From: DATLED01 sp963750255
GTDB lineage: Bacteria; Actinomycetota; Acidimicrobiia; Acidimicrobiales; CADCTF01
Length of the DNA stretch: 64,000 bases
Direction of reading: 5' to 3'
Assembly (NCBI GenBank): GCA_963750255.1
Contig: CAVVPZ010000006.1
Span: forward strand, 806,001-870,000
Shown here: piece by piece, positions 57,205-64,000 of the stretch
Layout of the letters: each line of letters begins with the position of its first letter
Numbering within the stretch: the stretch's first letter is position 1
The notes under the pieces: generated by a model
What the model was told of the DNA's origin: nothing
Database searches by the model: none
Seen by the model: only the letters and a program-made list of their open reading frames with translations
Position numbers and translations under genes: made by a program

Positions 57205-59148
57205 GTGATTGGACGCATCGTCATTGACGACATTCGGCCCCGGACGCCCACCGGCGACTACCCGGCGAAGGCCATCGTCGGTGAGGCCGTCGTGGTCACC
57301 GCCGACGTATTCAAGGACGGCCATGACGTACTGGCGGCGCGAGTGCTCTGGCGCCCGCTCGACAAGAAGAACTGGTCCGAGGCCCGGATGGCGGTCGAGA
57401 ACGCCGGCCTCGACCGGTGGACGGCGACCGTCGTTCCGTCGGCCCTCGGTGCCCACGAATTCGTGATCGAAGCGTGGACCGACGAGTACGCCACGTGGCG
57501 GCACAAGGCGCAGACCAAGCTCGACGCCGGCCAGGAGATAGAGACCGAGCTCGAAGAGGGGGCGCGCCTCATCGACAGCCGGGCCAAGAAGCTCGACAAC
57601 GCCGAGGACAAGGCCCACCTGCAAATGGTGGTTCGCTCGCTTCGCGACAAGGCGGCGACCCAAGCCGAACGGTTGGCACCCGCGTTCACCCCACCCGTCG
57701 AGAGACTCCTCGACGGCCCGACCAACGCGAAGACGGGCGTCACCAAGAGCGCCGGCATGTCGTTGTGGGTCGACCGTGAGCGGGCCCTTTATGGGGCTTG
57801 GTACGAGTTCTTTCCCCGTAGCGAGGGTGGGCTCAGGGGTGCCCGCGACCGGTTGGCGGCTGTAGCCGACATGGGCTTCGACGTCGTGTACTTCCCGCCC
57901 ATCCACCCCATCGGACGTCAGTTTCGCAAGGGCCCGAACAACACACTCACGGCGACCGAGTCCGATCCCGGCAGCCCGTGGGCGATCGGCGGCGCCGAGG
58001 GTGGCCACACCGACATCCACCCCGAACTCGGCACCTTCAGCGACTTCGAGGACGTGGTGCACCAGGCCCGGGAGGTCGGCGTCGAGATCGCGCTCGACTA
58101 CGCGCTGCAGTGCAGCCCCGACCACCCGTGGGTGACGGAGCACCCGGAATGGTTCCACCACCGACCCGACGGGTCGATCGCCTACGCCGAGAATCCGCCG
58201 AAGAAGTACCAGGACATCTACCCGATCAACTTCTGGCCCGCGAAGGAGGCCGATCGCAAGGCCCTATGGAGCGCGTGTAAGGAGATCCTCGACTTCTGGA
58301 TCGCCAAGGGCGTGCACATCTTCCGGGTCGACAACCCCCATACCAAGCCGATGGCGTTCTGGGAGTGGTGCATCGCCGCGGTGCAGGCCGAACACCCCGA
58401 CGTGCTCTTCCTGGCCGAGGCGTTCACCAGACCCAAGGTGATGGCCAAGCTGGCCGAGGTGGGCTTCACGCAGTCGTACACCTACTTCACATGGCGCACC
58501 GGGTCGGAGGAGATAGGGGAGTACGTCGAGGAGTTGGCCCACAGCGCCAAGACCGACTTCATGCGGCCCAACTTCTGGCCCAACACCCCGGACATCCTCG
58601 CCCATCCGCTCCGCAACGGGACGCCGGCGGCCTTCAAGATCCGCGCTGCGCTGGCTGCGCTGCTGTCGCCGAGTTACGGCATCTACAGCGGGTACGAACT
58701 GCTCGAGAACGAGCCCATGTCCGACGCCAACGAGGAGTACTTCCACTCCGAGAAGTACGAGGTGCGGGCACGCAACTGGGACGACCCCCGTTCGATCGCC
58801 GATTTCCTCACCGAGCTCAATGCCATTCGGCGTCGCCATCCGGCTCTGCACCGCCTCCGCAACATCACCCTCGAGGAGTCGGCCAACCCCGCCTTCCTCA
58901 CCTTCACGAAGCAGAGCGAAGACGGCGACGACACCGTGCTCGTCGTCGTCAACCTCGACCCGTGGAACACGCAGGAGACGACGATCACAGTCGGCCTCGA
59001 CGCGCTCGGCCTCCCCCTCGACCGCCCGTACGAGGCATTCGACGAGTTGACCGGGCAGTCGTTCACCTGGCAGGGACCGTCGCAGTACATCCGGCTCGAC
59101 CCCTACCACCAGGTCGCGCACGTGTTGCACCTACGGTCGTTGTCGTGA
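57205..59148 (+). CDS. glgE: alpha-1,4-glucan:maltose-1-phosphate maltosyltransferase
   Basis: A 647-residue GH13_3 enzyme that extends alpha-1,4-glucans with maltosyl units from maltose-1-phosphate. An N-terminal beta domain (ARVLWRPLDKKNWSEARM) and helical bundle precede the (beta/alpha)8 barrel. The nucleophile Asp is in IFRVDNPHTKPMAFWEW, the acid/base Glu in LFLAEAFTRP, and the substrate loop in VYFPPIHPIGRQFRKG. The GTG at 57205 is preceded by TAGGCA at 7 bases. The frame is open back to 55801 but is antisense to glgP. GTGA overlap with treS. Confidence 0.96.
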   Translation: MIGRIVIDDIRPRTPTGDYPAKAIVGEAVVVTADVFKDGHDVLAARVLWRPLDKKNWSEARMAVENAGLDRWTATVVPSALGAHEFVIEAWTDEYATWRHKAQTKLDAGQEIETELEEGARLIDSRAKKLDNAEDKAHLQMVVRSLRDKAATQAERLAPAFTPPVERLLDGPTNAKTGVTKSAGMSLWVDRERALYGAWYEFFPRSEGGLRGARDRLAAVADMGFDVVYFPPIHPIGRQFRKGPNNTLTATESDPGSPWAIGGAEGGHTDIHPELGTFSDFEDVVHQAREVGVEIALDYALQCSPDHPWVTEHPEWFHHRPDGSIAYAENPPKKYQDIYPINFWPAKEADRKALWSACKEILDFWIAKGVHIFRVDNPHTKPMAFWEWCIAAVQAEHPDVLFLAEAFTRPKVMAKLAEVGFTQSYTYFTWRTGSEEIGEYVEELAHSAKTDFMRPNFWPNTPDILAHPLRNGTPAAFKIRAALAALLSPSYGIYSGYELLENEPMSDANEEYFHSEKYEVRARNWDDPRSIADFLTELNAIRRRHPALHRLRNITLEESANPAFLTFTKQSEDGDDTVLVVVNLDPWNTQETTITVGLDALGLPLDRPYEAFDELTGQSFTWQGPSQYIRLDPYHQVAHVLHLRSLS

Positions 59149-60827
59149 CCGACGTCTCCCAGCCGCTTGAGCAGACCGACCCCAATTGGTTCCAGAAGGC
59201 TGTGTTCTACGAGGTGCTGGTCCGTGGGTTCTTCGACTCGAACGACGACGGCACCGGCGATCTGAGGGGCATCACCGAGAAACTCGACTACCTCGAATGG
59301 CTCGGTGTCGATTGTCTCTGGCTCCTCCCGTTCTACGAGAGCCCGTTGCGCGACGGCGGGTACGACATCAGCGACTTCTTCTCGATTCTTCCCGAGTACG
59401 GCGATCTGGCCGACGCAGTCACACTCATCGAAGAAGCCCACAAGCGCGGCATCCGGGTGATCGCCGATCTCGTGGTCAACCACACCAGTGACCAGCACCC
59501 GTGGTTTCTCGAGTCCCAACAGGACAAGACCAACCCAAAGGCCGACTGGTACGTATGGAACGACGACGACCACCGCTGGTCCGAAGCGCGCATCATCTTC
59601 GTCGACACCGAGAAGTCGAACTGGACGTGGGATCCGGTGCGCGAGCAGTACTACTGGCACCGGTTCTTCTCCCACCAGCCCGACCTCAACTACGACAACG
59701 CCGAGGTCCAACAGGCGATGATCGACGTCGTCAAGTTCTGGCTCGACATCGGCCTCGACGGCTTCCGCCTCGACGCCGTGCCCTACCTCTACGAGCGCGA
59801 CGGCACCAACGGGGAGAACCTCAAGGAGACCCACGACTACCTCAAGCGCATGCGCAAGGAGGTCGACTCCCAGTTCCCCGGTCGGGTGCTGTTGGCCGAA
59901 GCCAACCAGTGGCCTGCGGACGTCGTCGATTACTTCGGCGACGGCGACGAGTGTCACATGTGCTTTCACTTCCCGGTCATGCCGCGCATGTTCATGGCCG
60001 TGCGTCGGGAGCAGCGGTTCCCGATCACCGAGATCTTGGCCCAGACGCCGGAGATTCCCGACGGCTGTCAGTGGGGGATGTTCCTGCGGAACCACGACGA
60101 GTTGACGCTCGAGATGGTGACCGACGAAGAACGCGACTACATGTACAGCGAGTACGCCAAGGACCCGCGCATGAAGCGCAACGTGGGCATCAGCCGCCGA
60201 CTGGCGCCCTTGGTGGAGAACGACCGACGGGTCGCAGAGTTGCTTCACGCCATGTTGTTCTCGATGCCGGGCAGCCCCATCCTCTATTACGGCGACGAGA
60301 TCGGGATGGGCGACAACATTTATCTCGGCGACCGCGACGGCGTGCGCACGCCGATGCAGTGGACGCCGGACCGCAACGCCGGCTTCACCAAAGCCGACTT
60401 CGCCCGCCTCTACCTGCCCGTGCTGATGGACCCGGTGTACGGCTACCAGTCGGTCAACGTCGAGGCTGAGATGCGCGATCAGAGCTCGCAGCTGCACTGG
60501 ATGAAGCGCATGATCGAGATCCGCAAACAGCATCCGCTCTTCGGTACCGGCTCGTTCTCGGTCGTCAACGTCGACAACCCCTCGGTCCTCGCCTACGTGC
60601 GCCAGCAGGGCGATGACATCGTGCTGTGCGTCAACAACCTGAGCCGGTTTGCCCAGCCCGCCGAACTGCCGCTGCAAGACTTCGACGGAAAACTCCCGAT
60701 CGAGTTGTTGGGGAGGGTGCCCTTCCCCAAGATCGGTGAGCTGCCGTACTTCATCACCCTCGGCGCGTACTCGTTCTATTGGTTCCAACTCGTCGACGCT
60801 CCGGCGACCCCGGCGGTGGGCGTGTGA
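59145..60827 (+). CDS. treS: trehalose synthase (maltose alpha-D-glucosyltransferase)
   Basis: A 560-residue GH13_16 enzyme that interconverts trehalose and maltose. GH13 regions: I DLVVNHTSDQHPWF, II GFRLDAVPYLYERDG (nucleophile Asp), III LLAEANQWPADVV (acid/base Glu) and IV MFLRNHDELTLEMV. LDYLEWLGVDCLWLLPFYESP is typical of TreS. The maltokinase domain found fused in some actinobacteria is here a separate downstream gene. GTG 59145 and the TGA at the end both make 4-base overlaps with glgE and pep2. Confidence 0.96.
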   Translation: MTDVSQPLEQTDPNWFQKAVFYEVLVRGFFDSNDDGTGDLRGITEKLDYLEWLGVDCLWLLPFYESPLRDGGYDISDFFSILPEYGDLADAVTLIEEAHKRGIRVIADLVVNHTSDQHPWFLESQQDKTNPKADWYVWNDDDHRWSEARIIFVDTEKSNWTWDPVREQYYWHRFFSHQPDLNYDNAEVQQAMIDVVKFWLDIGLDGFRLDAVPYLYERDGTNGENLKETHDYLKRMRKEVDSQFPGRVLLAEANQWPADVVDYFGDGDECHMCFHFPVMPRMFMAVRREQRFPITEILAQTPEIPDGCQWGMFLRNHDELTLEMVTDEERDYMYSEYAKDPRMKRNVGISRRLAPLVENDRRVAELLHAMLFSMPGSPILYYGDEIGMGDNIYLGDRDGVRTPMQWTPDRNAGFTKADFARLYLPVLMDPVYGYQSVNVEAEMRDQSSQLHWMKRMIEIRKQHPLFGTGSFSVVNVDNPSVLAYVRQQGDDIVLCVNNLSRFAQPAELPLQDFDGKLPIELLGRVPFPKIGELPYFITLGAYSFYWFQLVDAPATPAVGV

Positions 60828-62104
60828 AGGTCGACGACATCCAACCCCTTCTGGCCGCCTACCTCGGTCGTCAACGCTGGTTCGGGGGCGACCCCCCGGG
60901 TGACGTCGTCGTCGTGCAACACGACGAGCTCACCGACCGGATGGACTGGGTCTTGGCCGACGCCAACGGCGCCCGGTACCAACTGCTGATCGGCTCGGTC
61001 GAAGGTTTGCCGCCCGACTTCCTCCACGGCCATGACGACGAGGTCCTCGGTGCCGTCGACGGTGTGGTCTTGTTCGATGCCCTCCTCGATCCCGAGCTGG
61101 CCAAGGATCTGCTCGCTCGGTTGGCCCCGCAGGAGGAGGTCACTCGAGTTCGCCCGATGGGCGCCGAGCAGTCCAACACGTCGTTGGTCTATGACGAGCG
61201 GCTCGTGCTCAAGCTGTTCCGGCGGCTGCACCAGGGATCGAATCCCGACATCGAGGTCACCTCGGCGTTGGCCGACGTGGGCTTCGAACACGTCGCCGCG
61301 CCGGTGGCCACGTGGGAGGAGGAGGGAACCCATCTCGCCGTCGTCCAGCCCTTCCTCGCCGGCGGCACCGACGGGTGGGCCCTTGCCCTGACCTCGCTGC
61401 GTGACCTCTACGCCAGCCAGGCCGACGACCCGGCGGAGTGCGGCGGCGATTTCGCCGCCGAGGCCAGACGGCTGGGTGCCGTCACCGGCGCCATGCATGT
61501 CGCCCTGGCCGAGGCCCTCGGCTCGTCACCCGTCGACGCTCGGTCCACCGCCGATCTGATGGCTCGCCAGCTCGCCCGCGTGGCTGGCGACGAAGCGTGG
61601 AGCGGACGGGCCGGCGTCTGCTTCGAAGAACTCGCCGCGGCCCCGGAGCCCGGCCGGGCCATTCGGGTGCACGGTGACTTCCACCTCGGTCAGGTCATGC
61701 GCACTGACACCGGCTGGTATGTCCTCGACTTCGAGGGCGAGCCGGCTCGACCCCTCGACGAGCGACGCCAACCGTCATCGCCCCTCAAGGACGTAGCCGG
61801 CATGTTGCGGTCCTTCCACTACGCGACCGCCGTGGCCCTGCGTGACCGGGAGGAGTTCGAGATCGAAGCGTTGACGCCCAAGGCCGAGGCGTGGGAGCGG
61901 AGAAACCGCACGGCGTTCCTCGAGGGCTATATGGCCACCGATGGCATCGACGAGATTCTCCCTGCGGGTGCTGGTGCCGTCGACCGAGCGCTCGTCGCCT
62001 GGGAGCTCGACAAGGCTGTGTACGAGGTCGGCTATGAGCGCGAATACCGGCCCGATTGGGTCGACATTCCGCTCTCCGCCGTAGCCCGCCTGACGTCGAC
62101 CTGA
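60824..62104 (+). CDS. pep2: maltokinase (Pep2)
   Basis: A 426-residue aminoglycoside-phosphotransferase-like kinase that makes maltose-1-phosphate for GlgE. The N-terminal cap has the Pep2 opening LAAYLGRQRWFGG, and GAEQSNTSLVYDERLVLKLF is the nucleotide lobe. The catalytic loop is VHGDFHLGQVM, with the metal-binding VLDFEGEPARPLDERR. Normal length. The start overlaps treS (GTGA), so GlgE, TreS and Pep2 are translated as one unit. Confidence 0.95.
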   Translation: MKVDDIQPLLAAYLGRQRWFGGDPPGDVVVVQHDELTDRMDWVLADANGARYQLLIGSVEGLPPDFLHGHDDEVLGAVDGVVLFDALLDPELAKDLLARLAPQEEVTRVRPMGAEQSNTSLVYDERLVLKLFRRLHQGSNPDIEVTSALADVGFEHVAAPVATWEEEGTHLAVVQPFLAGGTDGWALALTSLRDLYASQADDPAECGGDFAAEARRLGAVTGAMHVALAEALGSSPVDARSTADLMARQLARVAGDEAWSGRAGVCFEELAAAPEPGRAIRVHGDFHLGQVMRTDTGWYVLDFEGEPARPLDERRQPSSPLKDVAGMLRSFHYATAVALRDREEFEIEALTPKAEAWERRNRTAFLEGYMATDGIDEILPAGAGAVDRALVAWELDKAVYEVGYEREYRPDWVDIPLSAVARLTST

Positions 62105-62146
62105 CCTCGGGCCGTACTTTCCGACCTCGTGGGTAGGAACCAAGAC

Positions 62147-64000
62147 ATGGCCCCCACGCCCAGTTCGTCCCCGCCCGCTCCGGATCCGGTCAGCGGTGAT
62201 CTGGCCCGGTTGGTGCAAGGCGAGCACGGAGACCCCCACCGGGTGCTCGGCTTCCACAAGGTCGACGGTCGGACGGTGGTGCGCGCCTATCGCCCGGACG
62301 CGACCGCAGTCGAGGTGGTGCTGGGCGACGGCGAGGCGATCGAGGCCGAACGGATCCACGACGCCGGAGTCTTCGTGGCCGAGGTGCCCGAGACGGCAGG
62401 AGACGAGGGGTACCGGCTCCGGGCCACCTACGCCTCCGACGTCGTCGTCGAACTCGGTGACCCGTACCGGTTCTGGCCGACGCTGGGCGAACTCGACCTC
62501 CACCTTCTCGGCGAGGGTCGGCATCACGACCTCTGGACCCAGCTCGGGGCCAACCACCGCATCCACCAAGGCGAGGCGGGCACGTCGTTCGCTGTGTGGG
62601 CCCCGAACGCTCGCGCCGTTCGGGTCGTCGGGGACTGGAACCTTTGGGACGGGCGCGTACACCCCATGCGCAGCCTGGGATCATCGGGTGTCTGGGAATT
62701 GTTCGTGCCGGGCGCCGAGCCGGGCATGCGGTACAAGTTCGAGATCCTCACCACCGCGGGCCACCTCACATTGAAGGCCGACCCGATGGCGTTCGCCACC
62801 GAGGTCCCGCCCGGCCAGGCCAGCGTGATCGCCTCGTCGTCCTACGAGTGGCGAGACGGCGACTGGCTGGAGCGTCGGGCCGAAACCGACTGGCTGACCC
62901 GGCCGGTCTCTACCTACGAAATGCACCTCGAGTCGTGGCGACGCAAGCCAGAAGATGGAGATCGTCCGCTCACGTACCGAGAGCTCGCCGACGAGCTGCC
63001 CGCCTACCTCGAGGATCTCGGATTCACCCACGTCGAGTTCCTTCCGGTCGCCGAGCACCCCTTCGGTGGATCTTGGGGATATCAGGTCACGTCGTACTAC
63101 GCCCCGACGTCGCGGTTCGGTTCTCCTGACGACTTCCGGCTGCTGGTCGACAAGCTCCACGAGCGCAACATCGGTGTGATCGTCGACTGGGTCCCCGCCC
63201 ACTTCCCCAAGGACGATTGGGCGCTCGCTCGATTCGACGGCACCGCGTTGTACGAGCACGAAGACCCCCGCCAGGGCGAGCACCCCGACTGGGGAACGCT
63301 CGTGTTCAACTTCGCCCGCAACGAGGTGCGCAACTTCCTCATCTCCAATGCCCTGTTCTGGATCGAGGAGTTCCACATCGACGGTATCCGCGTCGACGCG
63401 GTCGCCTCGATGCTCTACCTCGATTACTCCCGCAAGGCGGGAGAATGGGTCCCCAACGAGCATGGGGGCCGCGAAAATCTGCAGGCGGTCACGTTCCTCC
63501 AGGAGTTGAACGAGGTCGTCTACGGCCAGCACCCGGGCGTGATGACCATCGCCGAGGAGTCGACGGCGTGGCCCGGTGTGAGCCGGCCGACCTACGTCGG
63601 CGGTCTGGGCTTCGGCTTCAAGTGGAACATGGGGTGGATGCACGACACCCTCGACTACTTCGCCAAGGAGTCGGTGTATCGCCGCTTCCACCACAACGAG
63701 CTCACCTTCGGGTTGCTGTACGCCTTCACCGAGAATTTCGCTCTGCCGCTGTCCCACGACGAGGTCGTCCACGGCAAGGGTTCGCTGCTCAACAAGATGC
63801 CCGGCGATCGGTGGCAGAAGGCGGCCAACCTCCGTGCGCTGTATGGCTGGATGTGGGCCCACCCCGGCAAGCAACTGCTCTTCATGGGTGGTGAGTTGGC
63901 CCAATCAGCGGAGTGGAACCACAACGTGAGCCTTGACTGGCATCTACTTGAGTATGACGAGCACCGGGGCGTGCAAGACCTCGTCCGCGAGGTCAACCGG
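62147..64000 (+). CDS. glgB: 1,4-alpha-glucan branching enzyme (3' end outside the window)
   Basis: The open frame runs 618 codons to the window edge without a stop. Residues 15-115 form an extra N-terminal carbohydrate-binding domain, then the usual CBM48 (GTSFAVWAPNARAVRVVGDW). Barrel motifs follow: SWGYQVTSYYAPTSRFG, VIVDWVPAHFPKDDW, nucleophile GIRVDAVASMLYLDYSR, acid/base MTIAEESTAWPGV and LSHDEVVHGKGS. It introduces alpha-1,6 branches into the GlgE product. ATG 62147 follows TAGGAA by 7 bases. The remaining C-terminal beta domain of roughly 110 residues lies beyond 64000. Confidence 0.96.
   Translation, partial: MAPTPSSSPPAPDPVSGDLARLVQGEHGDPHRVLGFHKVDGRTVVRAYRPDATAVEVVLGDGEAIEAERIHDAGVFVAEVPETAGDEGYRLRATYASDVVVELGDPYRFWPTLGELDLHLLGEGRHHDLWTQLGANHRIHQGEAGTSFAVWAPNARAVRVVGDWNLWDGRVHPMRSLGSSGVWELFVPGAEPGMRYKFEILTTAGHLTLKADPMAFATEVPPGQASVIASSSYEWRDGDWLERRAETDWLTRPVSTYEMHLESWRRKPEDGDRPLTYRELADELPAYLEDLGFTHVEFLPVAEHPFGGSWGYQVTSYYAPTSRFGSPDDFRLLVDKLHERNIGVIVDWVPAHFPKDDWALARFDGTALYEHEDPRQGEHPDWGTLVFNFARNEVRNFLISNALFWIEEFHIDGIRVDAVASMLYLDYSRKAGEWVPNEHGGRENLQAVTFLQELNEVVYGQHPGVMTIAEESTAWPGVSRPTYVGGLGFGFKWNMGWMHDTLDYFAKESVYRRFHHNELTFGLLYAFTENFALPLSHDEVVHGKGSLLNKMPGDRWQKAANLRALYGWMWAHPGKQLLFMGGELAQSAEWNHNVSLDWHLLEYDEHRGVQDLVREVNR

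Overview
The window is 64 kb of very GC-rich, densely coding bacterial DNA with GTG/ATG starts, many 4-base start/stop overlaps and very high third-position GC. The gene order argS-lysA-hom-thrC-rho-rpmE-prfA-prmC-tsaC ... glyA-wecA-atp operon is typical of Actinomycetota. The LAxTG surface protein, the GlgE-TreS-Pep2 alpha-glucan pathway, the TLP1-type thiolase-like protein, the abundant beta-oxidation genes and the GYWLVA-type repeats point to an actinobacterium, most likely class Acidimicrobiia. That placement is inferred from gene content and style; no 16S gene is present.

Layout. 1-7.98 kb: mixed small genes (DUF2786 protein, fluoride channel, YceI, FKBP isomerase, a repeat-bearing CapA-like protein, a flavin-binding protein, tRNA-Arg, a receiver-only response regulator, a methyltransferase). 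7.99-24.4 kb: housekeeping block for Arg-tRNA charging, Lys/Thr synthesis, transcription termination, translation termination, t6A modification, serine/glycine interconversion and lipid-linked glycan initiation. 24.5-31.9 kb: complete F1Fo ATP synthase operon (two small accessory membrane genes, then B-E-F-H-A-G-D-C), closed by a 50-bp palindrome. 32-38 kb: LigT-GNAT fusion, class II fructose bisphosphatase, an isobutyryl-CoA-mutase-like subunit and small unknowns. 38-41 kb (minus strand): Wzz/BY-kinase fusion and an MFS-type transporter. 41.1-46.3 kb: murA followed by two unknown genes, a NifU-like protein, the mutase chaperone meaB and an enoyl-CoA hydratase. 46.3-51 kb: fatty-acid or steroid side-chain oxidation genes (SDR, thiolase, double acyl-CoA dehydrogenase). 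51-54.7 kb: heterodimeric ABC exporter. 54.6-64 kb: glycogen/trehalose block glgP, glgE, treS, pep2, glgB (glgB runs off the end). TreS makes maltose from trehalose, Pep2 phosphorylates it, GlgE polymerises maltose-1-phosphate, GlgB branches the glucan and GlgP degrades it.

Three window-wide patterns stand out. First, many genes begin 5-9 bases after a TAnnnT box, the signature of leaderless transcripts; two divergent pairs share the same 24-bp intergenic architecture in which the two -10 boxes overlap by a central TA. Second, five genes carry six apparent single-base insertions (all +1, no deletions seen), which looks more like a long-read assembly error signature than gene decay. Third, convergent gene ends carry palindromic elements: a related 72-bp repeat at two sites and a UUCG-capped hairpin at another.

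No CRISPR array, insertion sequence, prophage or rRNA was seen. No gene-free stretch exceeds about 210 bases. The most notable single protein features are an Asp in place of the catalytic Cys of MurA (predicted fosfomycin resistance), an AtpF subunit with an added signal peptide and two-cysteine segment, and a thiolase-like protein with neither catalytic cysteine.
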